Below the pieces are notes generated by a model. The model did no database searches. It was given only the letters and a program-made list of their open reading frames with translations, and had not been told where the DNA came from. From GCA-2724215 sp015660315 (GTDB lineage: Bacteria; Latescibacterota; UBA2968; UBA8231): DNA of 64,000 nucleotides. Made by a program: the position numbers and the translations under genes. The stretch is from assembly GCA_029941315.1 (NCBI GenBank), contig JAPYQE010000004.1, positions 1 through 64,000 on the forward strand. Reading direction: 5' to 3'. This document shows positions 17,076 through 25,986 of this stretch, piece by piece (position 1 is the first letter of the stretch; each line of letters starts with the position of its first letter).

Positions 17076-18542
17076 ATGACCGATCGACCGAATATCCTTT
17101 GGTATTGCAGCGACCAACAGCGTTTTGATACGATCGCCGCGTTGGGCAACGCGCACATAAATACGCCGCGTTTAGACGCTTTCGCCCGCAAAGGGGTGGC
17201 CTTCACCCATGCCTATTGCCAAAGTCCGATCTGCACTCCGAGCCGCGCCAGTTTTCTCACCGGCACCTATCCGGGCGCGAACGGGGTTACCGGCAATGGC
17301 AATGAATTTTTCCCGCGCGAACAGGAGAGCCGGCTACTGCCGCACCGCTTGGCGAAAAGTGGCTACGATTGCGGGTTGGTCGGCAAGCTGCACTTGGCCA
17401 GCGCGGCGCATGGAGTGGAAAACCGGGTCGACGACGGCTATCGCTATTTCCAATACAGCCACGACCACAGGGGGGCACGCGTCTACGGGCACGACTATGC
17501 CGAGTGGGTGCGGCAGCAGGGTGGTGACGCCGACGAACTTATGGTCCCTTATCAGACCAAGAACTATCGCGAGGGCGCCCGGGTCGCAACTTTCGGTGGC
17601 TTATACGAGCCGACGGCAAGCGCGGACAATATTCCGCCGGACCTGCACCAGACGCGCTGGTGTAGTGAGAAGTCGATCGAATTTATCGACAAAAACCGCC
17701 GCGAGGACCAGCCCTGGATGCTCAGCGTCAATGCTTTCGACCCGCACCCGCCTTTTGACGCGCCGTGGGAGTATTCTCGCCGCTATGATCCGGAGACCCT
17801 ACCCGGCGCGCATTTTGCCGCCAGCGACATAGAGCAGCAACAGCGGTTGGCTGCAGGTGGAATCGATTTTCAGTCGGAGGCGAAAGACCCGGCCGAATGG
17901 GAGGACAAGAAACTCCAGGCTTCTTATTACGCGATGATCGAGCAGGTCGACTGCGAGTTCGGGCGCATCCTCGACCATCTGGAGGCGACTGGCGAACGCG
18001 AAAACACCATTGTCGTCTTTATGAGCGACCACGGCGAGATGCTCGGCGACCACGGGCTGGTTTTCAAGGGCTGTCGTTTTTACGAGGGGTTGGCGCGGGT
18101 GCCGCTGATCGTCTCCTGGCCGGGGCATTTTTCCGAGGGCGTGGTGTCGGATGCGTTGGTCGAATTGATGGATCTAGCGCCGACCTTTTATGAAGCGGTC
18201 GGCGAAGAAGTGCCCTATTACGTGCAGGGCAAGTCGTTATTGCCGGTGCTCAAGGGTGAGACACAGGACCACCGCGATTTTGTGCGCAGCGAGTTCTACG
18301 GGGCAATCGATTATCCCGACCAGACGCACGCGACGATGTACCGCGACCGGCGCTGGAAGCTCGTCTCGTATCACGGCAAGGACCTTTACGAACTCTACGA
18401 CCTACAGAGTGATCCCTGGGAGCATAACAACCTGGCTGACGCACCGGATCATCAGGCGGTTAAATGGGAGCTAGTGCGCAAGAGCTTTGACGCCACGGTA
18501 CAGGCGCGTATGCCGACCGCGCCGAGGGTGATGCCCTTTTGA
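17076..18542 (+). CDS. Sulfatase (arylsulfatase family)
   Basis: A 488-residue type I sulfatase. The formylglycine motif is C53-T-P-S-R57 within SPICTPSRASFLTG, so the Cys form needs maturation by a formylglycine-generating enzyme not present here. Metal/active-site regions include D13 in YCSDQQRFD and MSDHGEMLGDHGL. There is no signal peptide, suggesting a cytoplasmic enzyme or an unusual export route. It probably removes sulfate from a sulfated sugar or small ester. The C-terminal WKLVSYHGKDLYELYDL and DPWEHNNLA are typical of the family. The start ATG has only a weak purine-rich leader. Confidence 0.9.
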   Translation: MTDRPNILWYCSDQQRFDTIAALGNAHINTPRLDAFARKGVAFTHAYCQSPICTPSRASFLTGTYPGANGVTGNGNEFFPREQESRLLPHRLAKSGYDCGLVGKLHLASAAHGVENRVDDGYRYFQYSHDHRGARVYGHDYAEWVRQQGGDADELMVPYQTKNYREGARVATFGGLYEPTASADNIPPDLHQTRWCSEKSIEFIDKNRREDQPWMLSVNAFDPHPPFDAPWEYSRRYDPETLPGAHFAASDIEQQQRLAAGGIDFQSEAKDPAEWEDKKLQASYYAMIEQVDCEFGRILDHLEATGERENTIVVFMSDHGEMLGDHGLVFKGCRFYEGLARVPLIVSWPGHFSEGVVSDALVELMDLAPTFYEAVGEEVPYYVQGKSLLPVLKGETQDHRDFVRSEFYGAIDYPDQTHATMYRDRRWKLVSYHGKDLYELYDLQSDPWEHNNLADAPDHQAVKWELVRKSFDATVQARMPTAPRVMPF

Positions 18543-18543
18543 A

Positions 18544-18570
18544 CATTGATCTTATCGATTTAGATCAATG
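18544..18570. terminator. Stem-loop after the sulfatase gene
   Basis: A perfect 9-bp inverted repeat, CATTGATCT (18544-18552) and AGATCAATG (18562-18570), begins one base after the sulfatase stop. No T tract follows, so it may be an RNA-stabilising hairpin or a weak terminator rather than a classical one. Confidence 0.4.
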
Positions 18571-18617
18571 GTGCACGATATCGCCTTAATACACACTACA
18601 GATAATGAACGGGTTGA

Positions 18618-19028
18618 TGGGATCCAGGGCGGAGTGGTGGGTGTTTTCGAGATGACCTACGGAGTCGCGGTTATTATCTGACCGGTAGTTTTACGGAGTC
18701 GAATGCCGCTTTGTTCAGTGACATAGATCGCTATGTGGAATTCGAGCGCTATTTTCTTGCGATGTATCGAGATTATTTGCAACAACTCCACGATGGTGAA
18801 CACGGTGATTTTGTTTACGACGAGCTCGCCAAGATTGGGTCGCAGAGTCCGGCGCTTCAAAGTCTGGCCGAGCCAGGTGCGGCGTTGTCGCCGATTGAGT
18901 TGCGCTATGAGTCGCAAATGGTTTAGGCTGCGGATAGAGGTCTCCTGGACCAGGTCCGCCGCCGCATCCGGCTTGCGCACCAGCTTGATCGTCTGGCGCT
19001 GGAGTGTTTTTGCAAACTCCTCGTATAA
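18618..19028 (+). pseudogene. Unknown protein gene interrupted by an in-frame TAG
   Basis: A single frame is open from 18618 to 19028 apart from one TAG at 18924-18926. It reads protein-like before it (RGYYLTGSFTESNAALFSD, then IDRYVEFERYFLAMYRDYL) and after it (RGLLDQVRRRIRLAHQLDRL). No start codon with a ribosome-binding site and no known family were recognised. The continuing amphipathic, charged pattern on both sides of the stop argues that this was one gene now broken by a nonsense change. It is the first of three decayed genes in the sulfatase-dehydratase interval. Confidence 0.45.
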
Positions 19029-19318
19029 ATCGTCGACGGCCCTTGTCCTCTGACCCGCTTTTACTGTAAAATGAAGGTCGGGTACGAAGTGTTTGCTTTT
19101 TTATAGAAATTAAGCGATTGAGGTGTTGGAAGGTGGATGGACGGCAAGAATAAAAAACACTTGCGATGGACAGAGTCGCGGATTAAAATAAATAAACGCG
19201 CGCTGAAGGGAGCCTCCGGCCCGCGGTAAGGGTTTAACCCACCTTTAACCCACCAAATTACATAGACCTTCTTTCAGCCTGATCGGGCGGGCACCAGGCG
19301 TAGCACGGAGAGGGTAGT

Positions 19319-19880
19319 ATGTCTAATTCAATATCCCAAACTAAATCCGAGTCCGAGATCCGGCGCGAAGCCAGCGAGTTGTTTAAGGCCCGCATCTGCT
19401 TGTGAACGCATCCGCAAGTCCGCGCCGCGCTTTGCCAAGGTTACCGCCGCGGCGATTCTCGCTTCGAGCAGTGTGGTCGACACGCTGGAAACGGTGTCTC
19501 GTGAGCGCGGTTTCGCCAGTTGGCACGCAGTGCAAGAAGCCGGGCGAGTCGAGTCTGGAGCATTTAAAGAAGCAGGCCAAGAAGCTGCTCAAGGCGCACC
19601 AGGCCGGCAATGCGGAAGCGGTCTCGAGCGGATCGTCGCGCAAGGCAGCAGTGGCGGCGAATTCACGCTTAACGACGCGCAGTTCGTGGTGGCGCGTGAA
19701 TAGGACATCGATAGCTGGCCGAAATTGGTGGCAGGTTTTGCGACGGATGACGATAGCACGACCTTTAGTCACTATCAGCGCGATGCCGTGAACAGATGCA
19801 CGGAACTTGCAGTCCGCCATTGCTCGTTTTTAATGTCATTTGACGCTGTACGCCGCGATACCGCCGTTATTGGCGACTAG
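19319..19880 (+). pseudogene. Two-unit helical-repeat protein (ankyrin-protein N-terminal type), decayed
   Basis: Reading across frames reconstructs two copies of the module often found at the N-terminus of ankyrin-repeat proteins. Unit 1 is REASELFKA, then ACERIRKSAPRFAKV, then SRERGFASWHAVQEAG. Unit 2 is LKKQAKKLLKAHQAGNAEAV, then FTLNDAQFVVARE, then DIDSWPKLVAGF. Joining them needs indels near 19395, 19540 and 19625. A TAG at 19701-19703 falls where relatives usually have Tyr (VAREY-x-x-SWPKL). A conventional start (ATG 19319) remains. The role of intact relatives is unknown. Confidence 0.6.
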
Positions 19881-20156
19881 GTCGAGGTCCATTTTGTGTG
19901 GCACCACGATATCGTAGGAGACCGACTAGGAATCGCGGCGTGGCCCCGTCGCCTTGATTGCGCCGTCCGTTGCTATACGGATCTCCCGCGCGATCTCTCT
20001 GGTCCGGTTTTCGTCGGTGTCGACCCGCACTTTGGCGCGGACGCGAATATAGTGTGGCCCCAGTCTTCGACGTGGATGCCTCTGGACCTCGCGTCGACGA
20101 CGAGTTCGTCTTTGGACGTCAGTGTGAATTTTCGCGTCTGGCAGACATCGGCTAAG
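19836..20156 (-). pseudogene. DUF4097-like adhesin-domain protein, decayed
   Basis: On the minus strand the pieces DARSRGIHVEDWG, then RVDTDENRTREIAREIR, then ATDGAIKATGPRRDS, then SVSYDIVVPHKMDLDLVANNGGI follow the beta-solenoid adhesin (DUF4097/4098) pattern. One indel separates the first two. A TAG then replaces what is probably the Trp of the usual DSWSVSY. The frame ends at TGA 19836-19838 soon after the NGGI turn, so the C-terminal repeats are lost. It overlaps the tail of the pseudogene on the plus strand. Confidence 0.5.
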
Positions 20157-20231
20157 TAGAATCAGGGAATATGGCCTGCAGTTAGGATAGATTCGGGGAA
20201 TGGTTATTTTGCCTTATAAAGGGGGGTGGTT

Positions 20232-21356
20232 ATGAAAATCGTCGAAATTAGTTCGGTATTGTTGCAGCCGATGCCTTGGGTGTTGGTAAAGGTGAAGACG
20301 GATGATGGAATTGTGGGGATTGGGGAGGCGTATCATGGGGCGGGCGTGCATCAGATTGCGGTAGATGAGCGGTTGACCAAGACACTCATCGGGAAAAACC
20401 CGCTCGATGTCGACCGCTGTTTTCGCGATATGATGAAGGGCATGTCGGCGTCGGGCTATTATCAGGGGGCGGTGATGAGCGCAATCAGCGGGATCGAGAT
20501 GGCGTTGTGGGATATCGCCGGGCAGGCGGTGGGGGTGCCTATTTGGCAATTGTTGGGCGGGCGTTTTCGCGATAAAGTTCGCGTGTACAATGATTGCCAT
20601 GCCGGTAAGGACGAGACGCCGGCGGCTTATGCGGCAAAGGCCAAGGAGGTCGAGGCGCGGGGTTTTACGGCGATCAAATTTGACATAGATCCCCTGCCTT
20701 CGCGGCGCGACGCGTATAATCGCTGTATCAGCAACGACGATATCGCGCACTATGTCGCGGTGGTCACCGCGGTGCGCGAGGCCTTGGACTCGAACACGGA
20801 TTTGGCCATTGATGCGCATTGGGCCTATGCGCCGGTCGACATTCTCAAAGTCGCGCATGCGTTCGAAGATTTGGGTCTGTTGTGGTTGGAGGACCCGATT
20901 CCGGCGGAAAATGTCGAGGCGATGGCGATGGTCAAAAACAGCACCAAAACGCCGATCTGCACGGGGGAAAACTTTTATACGCGCTTTGGCTTTCGCGAAC
21001 TGATCCAGTCGCAGGCGGCCGATATCGTCTCGCCGGATATGGCCAAGGCGGGCGGGCTGTTGGAGGGGCGGCGGATCGCGGATTTCGCGGATATGTACTA
21101 TATGCCTTTGGCGCCGCACAATATCTGCGGGCCGATCGGCACTTTTGCGATGACGCATGTCTGCGCGGCAGTGCCCAATTTTCTCGCGTTGGAGTTTCAT
21201 CACTTGGACAATGCGCTTTGGTCGGATTTGGTAAAAGAAGGGCCGTTGATTGTCGATGGGCATATTGCGACGGGGGAGAAGCCTGGTTTGGGAGTGACGC
21301 TGGACGAGGGGGTGGCGAAGGCGGCGGCGAAGGAGGATTTGGGCTTTTTTTCGTGA
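20232..21356 (+). CDS. Mandelate racemase/muconate lactonizing family dehydratase
   Basis: A 374-residue enolase-superfamily enzyme. Magnesium ligands are D194 in IDAHWAY, E220 in WLEDPIP and E246 in CTGENF. The general base is probably H296 in APHNICGP. The second-strand position is K149-x-D151 (AIKFDID) in place of KxK. These features suit the sugar-acid dehydratase branch (galactonate or mannonate type) rather than true mandelate racemase. ATG 20232 has AAAGGGGGG five bases upstream, better than the GTG at 20226. It is followed by the large unknown gene at 21475 and probably removes water from an acid sugar. Substrate not determined. Confidence 0.88.
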   Translation: MKIVEISSVLLQPMPWVLVKVKTDDGIVGIGEAYHGAGVHQIAVDERLTKTLIGKNPLDVDRCFRDMMKGMSASGYYQGAVMSAISGIEMALWDIAGQAVGVPIWQLLGGRFRDKVRVYNDCHAGKDETPAAYAAKAKEVEARGFTAIKFDIDPLPSRRDAYNRCISNDDIAHYVAVVTAVREALDSNTDLAIDAHWAYAPVDILKVAHAFEDLGLLWLEDPIPAENVEAMAMVKNSTKTPICTGENFYTRFGFRELIQSQAADIVSPDMAKAGGLLEGRRIADFADMYYMPLAPHNICGPIGTFAMTHVCAAVPNFLALEFHHLDNALWSDLVKEGPLIVDGHIATGEKPGLGVTLDEGVAKAAAKEDLGFFS

Positions 21357-21474
21357 AGGGGCAGTGGAGGTGGTGGAGTGATAAGTTTATAAAATCCATG
21401 GAAAGGTTTTTTATGGTTACAATCATCATCTTTTTAGCTAAATACACAGTTCACTATCCATAGAAGGATCCACC

Positions 21475-23472
21475 TTGTCATCACCGCTGGCTCTACCCGA
21501 AAACTACGACGTCCAGGCACATATGCCCGCCCACCAGGTGCACGGGCGCGTTTTTCACGCTACCATACCCGCGGTCCAACTGGCCTCTGAGCTGATGGCC
21601 AACGGCACACCCGCCGGCATCGCCGAAGCCGCCGATATTTTCCGTGCGGTACTCACCTGCCAGGAAGTGCGCGAGACCGATCCACACCTCGGCAATTTTC
21701 GCTGGGAGTTGGAAGACGAAGTCGTCGAAGATCTCAACGCCGTGCAGTTCGTGCTCTTTTATTGCATTCCCGTGCTGTGCAAAACACCGGACGCACTGCC
21801 CCCGGACTTGCTTGCGGCCATGCGCCGCGCCATTGCACTGGGTTTGCAGGAAATCGCGCGCATTGACGTGGCCCCGACTTATACCAACATCGTAATTAAG
21901 GATATCGTTAACTCTTGCCTCGGCGGCCAGTTGTTGAACGACGAGACCACAGCTCGACGTGGTCGGGAAAAACTGGTGCGCTGGATGGCGCACGTCGACA
22001 CCTACGGCTTGCCTGCCGAATACAATAGTCCCAACTACGCCTCCGTCGCCGTGCGCGTGCTGGGCCGCCTGGTCGAATTGACCGAGGACGAACATACCCG
22101 TATCCGCGCCCGCACCATGCTCGCTCGCCTCGGCCTTTCCGCCGCGCTGCACATACACCCCGGTACTGGCAATTGGGCAGGTCCTTTCAGTCGCGCCTAT
22201 AGCCATGCCGTTTTTAATGCCGATGCTTTTAATGTTGACAATGTGCGTGCGTGGCTGGACGACGGACAATTGCCCGCCTGGATCGGCGACCTGTTACAGC
22301 GCCCTGACGTGCCGGAGCAAATAGACGAAACGGCCCATGGCGAAGAGCCGGTGGCGCTGAGCACCTATCACAGCCCCTCTTTCAGTTTGGGCGTGGCTTC
22401 CTGCGAGCTGAAGACCCAGGAAGTAATTTTCATTGCCTTGCAGTCCTGTGTATTCCACGCGCAGTATCGACGCCCGGACAGCGCGCGCAGTGGTGTGCTC
22501 TTTTCGCGCTATATACTCGACGATCAGTGGCTCAGTTTCCAGACGACGCCGTCGCGCGAGCCGGGCCAGGTCGTTCCCGAAGAAGGGCACTTCTATGGCG
22601 TGCACGAGCGGGGGCGCGCCATTGGCCTCTACGCACCGCGTGGTCTCGACGCCTGGACGCGGCGCACGAGCGCTAAGGCCGTAATGGTGTGGGCCGAGAT
22701 TGAGCAGGTCGATGAGATATGGATCGGCCAACATAAAGTAGACGTGCTGCCGGCTGAGGTGTCTCGGGGCGAGGTGGTCGTCGTCGGTAGCGGTGGTTTG
22801 TGGACGGCGGTCTTGCCATTGGAACTGACGGACCTGGGTGGCGGCGCTCCCATTCGCCTGGTCGAACTGGACGGTCATCTGGCCTTGGAGATGTACAATT
22901 ATACGGGACCGGCGAAAACCTTCTGGGAAATGGCCAAACCCGGCTCTTTTTATCAGGGGCAGCCGCGCTGCGGTTTCTACTGCGAATTGGCCGAGCGTAC
23001 CGACCATGCCAGCGCTGCCGATTTTGCCGCTAAGGTAGCGACCGGCACGCTCGTTGACGAGGCGGTTCCGCCGGCCACCTATGTCGCGGGCGGCGAGCGC
23101 GCATTGCGTGTAGAATACGTGCGCGACGACCGCGTGCTCGGCATCGAGGTCGATCTGTTCGAGTGGTCGTTAAAGCGGCGCTGGACCCAGGACGGCCCGT
23201 TAAGCTGGCCGATGCACGAGTCGCCCTATGCTCGGCAGAGCGCTTCTGGGCAAGTCGCGATCGGTGGTGCGACGCTCACCTGCGACAAGGGACCGATATG
23301 GCTTTGCGCTTGTCCGGGGGGCAAAAGGTATATTGCCGCCTACAGCGGGCCGGAGATGACCTCGCTCAGGTTGCAAGTGCCTGGTGATGTCGTCGAGTTG
23401 GCTGAGATGGGCGCGGGTCTTGTGGTTTGGGACGAGGGTGAGGTGACGGTAGAAGCGATACGGCCTTCTTGA
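21475..23472 (+). CDS. Large protein of unknown function, possible alpha/alpha-toroid
   Basis: A 665-residue protein not assigned to a family. The first ~270 residues are helical with repeated Leu/Ala/Arg patterns (VRVLGRLVELTEDEHTRI, MLARLGLSAALHIHPGTG), like an (alpha/alpha)6 toroid. The rest is rich in beta strand and aromatic residues, as in the sandwich domains of polysaccharide lyases or GH-like enzymes. There is no signal peptide. The start is TTG 21475 with AAGGA at 21464-21468. It follows the enolase-superfamily gene by 118 bases. A glycan-active role is possible but only by shape and neighbours. Confidence 0.6.
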   Translation: MSSPLALPENYDVQAHMPAHQVHGRVFHATIPAVQLASELMANGTPAGIAEAADIFRAVLTCQEVRETDPHLGNFRWELEDEVVEDLNAVQFVLFYCIPVLCKTPDALPPDLLAAMRRAIALGLQEIARIDVAPTYTNIVIKDIVNSCLGGQLLNDETTARRGREKLVRWMAHVDTYGLPAEYNSPNYASVAVRVLGRLVELTEDEHTRIRARTMLARLGLSAALHIHPGTGNWAGPFSRAYSHAVFNADAFNVDNVRAWLDDGQLPAWIGDLLQRPDVPEQIDETAHGEEPVALSTYHSPSFSLGVASCELKTQEVIFIALQSCVFHAQYRRPDSARSGVLFSRYILDDQWLSFQTTPSREPGQVVPEEGHFYGVHERGRAIGLYAPRGLDAWTRRTSAKAVMVWAEIEQVDEIWIGQHKVDVLPAEVSRGEVVVVGSGGLWTAVLPLELTDLGGGAPIRLVELDGHLALEMYNYTGPAKTFWEMAKPGSFYQGQPRCGFYCELAERTDHASAADFAAKVATGTLVDEAVPPATYVAGGERALRVEYVRDDRVLGIEVDLFEWSLKRRWTQDGPLSWPMHESPYARQSASGQVAIGGATLTCDKGPIWLCACPGGKRYIAAYSGPEMTSLRLQVPGDVVELAEMGAGLVVWDEGEVTVEAIRPS

Positions 23473-23504
23473 TCGGGTGCGGCTTTTGAGCGTCGATGGG
23501 CATC

Positions 23505-23750
23505 CCCCAGCTTGCCGATGTTATCTTGATAGCCTGGTGATCAATGGGACTGCAGTTAGAGCCCAATTTCGATATGGCGGAGTGTTTCGCGCCGGAAAAG
23601 AATAGCTGCCCATTGGTACCGGGATGTTTGTTGAGCACGGCGCTTGACGGGGCGAAGGCGGCATTTTTGGCGGAGTTGGATCGCTATAGCGTTGAAGATT
23701 TGATCGCGACAAAGCGCGATGGCTTATTGGCAATAGGAGCGGCGGCATGA
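23505..23750 (+). pseudogene. Rrf2 family (NsrR/IscR-like) regulator, C-terminal remnant
   Basis: The frame 23544-23750 encodes the C-terminal half of an Rrf2 regulator. LQLEPNFDMAECF is followed by the iron-sulfur Cys set (C-FAPEKNS-C-PLVPG-C) and the end helix ALDGAKAAFLAELDRYSVEDLI. The winged-helix N-terminus is missing; a short GIPQLADVI in another frame just upstream may be the tail of the linker. In intact NsrR proteins the cluster senses nitric oxide and DNA binding is N-terminal. Its stop overlaps the ATG of the truncated haemoglobin gene, a typical NsrR target, so the pair is the remains of an NO-detoxification unit. A DNA-binding-free cluster protein cannot be excluded. Confidence 0.65.
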
Positions 23751-24187
23751 AACAGGTGCAGATCGGCGACGAAGAAATTAGGCGGATGGTGACGACATTT
23801 TATACCACTGTGCGGCAAGACGATTTGCTCGGGCACATTTTTGAGCATCGCTTTCAGGGGCAATGGGCGCCGCATTTGGATCGCATGTGCGACTTTTGGT
23901 CCGGGGTGCTAAATGCGTCGGGCCGCTATCACGGCAATCCACAGCAGGCGCATGCGGGGCTGATGGTCGGCGCCGAACATTTCGACCGATGGCTAACGCT
24001 ATTTGCCAAGACGCTAGGTGAGTTATTCGATGCGGAGACCGCAGCTTTGATCTACGAGCGAGCGAACAGGATGCGCAGCGTATTAGAATCAGTGGTCCTA
24101 GGCGGTCCGGCGACGGGATTGATCTTCAGCCCCGCAGCCTCACCCACTGACCTACTTAGTCGCGGACAACAGCCAAAGAACGAGTAG
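23747..24187 (+). CDS. Group III truncated haemoglobin
   Basis: A 146-residue globin-like protein of the truncated (2/2) class, group III by overall pattern. Visible are IRRMVTTFYTTVRQDDLLGHIFEHR (given here as the A-B-helix region near residue 10), W/F in DFWSGVL, and the proximal His in GAEHFDRWLTLF. These proteins bind oxygen and can detoxify NO or assist respiration. It overlaps the Rrf2 remnant by 4 bases (ATGA). The final 32 bases overlap the end of the convergent protease gene. The C-terminal ~25 residues are low in predicted structure and may be extra. Confidence 0.85.
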   Translation: MKQVQIGDEEIRRMVTTFYTTVRQDDLLGHIFEHRFQGQWAPHLDRMCDFWSGVLNASGRYHGNPQQAHAGLMVGAEHFDRWLTLFAKTLGELFDAETAALIYERANRMRSVLESVVLGGPATGLIFSPAASPTDLLSRGQQPKNE

Positions 24188-25898
24188 TCCGCCGCCCGTC
24201 GGTTTCGAGCAGCAGATGGTAGACACCGGTGCCGACGAGCTTGCCCGAGAGGTTGCGACCATCCCAGGTGGCGGCGTGGCCTTCGCGCGCGGCGCGAGTG
24301 CCGAGGTCTTGTTGCCAGACCAAATCCCCGGTGGTCGAGAAGATGGAGAGGCGGGTCTCGGCGCTTGGCGAAACGAGGTCGAAGACTAGCCGGGTCTGTT
24401 GGTGTTCGTTGGGATGGAAGGGGTTGGGATAGTTGGGGCGCAACGCGGTGGCGACCGCCGGGGGTGCGTCGGTTAAATCTGGATCGAATTCCACTTCATA
24501 TAAGTAATCGTAGGCGAAGCCCGAGTTTTCGGCGGAGGAGATGACGAGCACGACCTCGTCGTATTGGTCCCAGCCGACGACGCGGACGGTCGGGTCTTGA
24601 ACCGGGCGGACCTCGACGCTGTCGGGGCCGATGAGCAGCAGGCTGCGGCTGAAGTCGCCGCGGCGGGCGTCAAAGGTTATGGTGACACCGCCGGAGCGCA
24701 GTTGCGGTTCGAGGCGCAAGTAATCGCTGCCGGTGGCGTCGAGGTCGCTGGAGTCGCGCACGGCGAGGTTTTCGCTGAGCGTGATGTCGCGAGTCGGCAC
24801 GGTCGAGTATTTGAAGCCTTCGGCGTAGAAGCCCTCTTGATAACGGGGGCCGGTGAAATAGTTCCAGATGCCAAATTGGCCAATGGCTACGCCCAAACCG
24901 CCGGGCTCGACCTGGCGGATGGCCTGGTCGAAGTGTTCAAGGCGCGCGCTGCTGCGCCGGGCCAACTCTTGCCAGATCAGCAGGTTGACCTCGCGGCCAT
25001 AGCGCTGGTCGAGGAAGTGCGAGAAGATCGAGGTGCCGTAGATGTGAAAACCGCCGAGGCGACTGCCGGAGTTGAGGGCGCGGTGCGGGACATCGAGGAA
25101 GCTAGGCAGATATTGCAGATAGTCGTCGACGTGCGGGTAGGCGACGTCCTCCATCCAGGTCGAGGTCGATTCCTGCCACCAGATGCCGTCATTGCCCTGG
25201 TAGTAGCCGAATTGTATCGCATGGTGGAACTCGTGCGCGATGGTCACGCGCAGCGCGTCATTGCCCTTGGTCTGTTGGTAAATCGGGTTGGTGTAGTCGT
25301 TGTCGAGTTCGAGATAGCTATAAGTGGTGTTGCCGCTTTCTTCGGGATAGGTGAAGCCGTAGGCGGCGCCGCGTCCAAGGTCGCTAAAGTAGACGTCGTA
25401 TTCGTCGCCACTGAGGCCATTGTCGGAAGGGGGTGCGTTATAACCCAATTCGTCGATCTCGAGGATCCAGGTGCTGTCGAGGATCACGGCGGCCAGGTCG
25501 ATATAGTCGGAGACGCCGTTGCCGTCGAGGTCCTCGGTCGGCACGGCTTCGGAGCCTTCAGTGTCGTAGTGCAGCAAGAAACAGCCGGAGGGCGAGAGCG
25601 TTTCCTGCTGTTTGTTGGGGCGGCGTTGCACGAGTTTGCTGAGCCGTCGTTGGTCGTCTACGCCGAGCTGCGCTATGGCGTTTACGGCTTGCACCAGTTG
25701 TGGGGTGCCGCACAGGGCGCGAGTATGCGTTTGGCGATAGGCGGTGGGTAGGGCGTCGGGGGCGCGCAGGCTCTGGACTTGATAGATTAAGGCCGTTGCG
25801 AGGTCGAGTTCGCCGGATTCGTAGGCGGTTTCTATCGAGGTTTTGGCTTGCAGCGGCAGGACGAGAAAAAGAAATGCGGCTAGGCTTTTGGCTATCAT
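24156..25898 (-). CDS. Exported zinc metalloprotease-like protein with FlgD-type C-terminus
   Basis: A 580-residue protein with signal peptide MIAKSLAAFLFLVLPLQA. It has a calcium-like loop (DLDGNGVSDYIDLA) and a zinc motif H222-E-F-H-H226 (HExxH form), as in the MXAN_6640-type proteins. The last ~85 residues form an FlgD/type-IX sorting-like domain (NYPNPFHPNEHQQTRLVFDL ... TGVYHLLLETDG). The track frame begins with TTG 25934, but ATG 25898 directly precedes the signal peptide and is preferred. It is likely secreted to the surface or medium. Substrate unknown. Its 3' end overlaps the haemoglobin gene by 32 bases. Confidence 0.8.
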   Translation of the reverse strand: MIAKSLAAFLFLVLPLQAKTSIETAYESGELDLATALIYQVQSLRAPDALPTAYRQTHTRALCGTPQLVQAVNAIAQLGVDDQRRLSKLVQRRPNKQQETLSPSGCFLLHYDTEGSEAVPTEDLDGNGVSDYIDLAAVILDSTWILEIDELGYNAPPSDNGLSGDEYDVYFSDLGRGAAYGFTYPEESGNTTYSYLELDNDYTNPIYQQTKGNDALRVTIAHEFHHAIQFGYYQGNDGIWWQESTSTWMEDVAYPHVDDYLQYLPSFLDVPHRALNSGSRLGGFHIYGTSIFSHFLDQRYGREVNLLIWQELARRSSARLEHFDQAIRQVEPGGLGVAIGQFGIWNYFTGPRYQEGFYAEGFKYSTVPTRDITLSENLAVRDSSDLDATGSDYLRLEPQLRSGGVTITFDARRGDFSRSLLLIGPDSVEVRPVQDPTVRVVGWDQYDEVVLVISSAENSGFAYDYLYEVEFDPDLTDAPPAVATALRPNYPNPFHPNEHQQTRLVFDLVSPSAETRLSIFSTTGDLVWQQDLGTRAAREGHAATWDGRNLSGKLVGTGVYHLLLETDGRRTTRSLAVVRD

Positions 25899-25986
25899 AG
25901 ATCGCTTTGCATTAAGTAGTGGATAGTTAAACAATAATAATGGCGAAGGTGATCTGGCGCCAAAGCCTTTTAAAACTACGTACGCT

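Noticed and set aside
18924..19703. In-frame TAG codons read as a sense codon (genetic code change)
   Set aside because: Intact genes such as topB end in TAG at the expected family end, and the TAG-bearing frames also need indels, so decay explains them better.
24564..25751. 395-codon plus-strand frame opposite the protease
   Set aside because: It mirrors the coding strand of a well-supported metalloprotease and has Val/Gly/Ala-rich sequence without a family.
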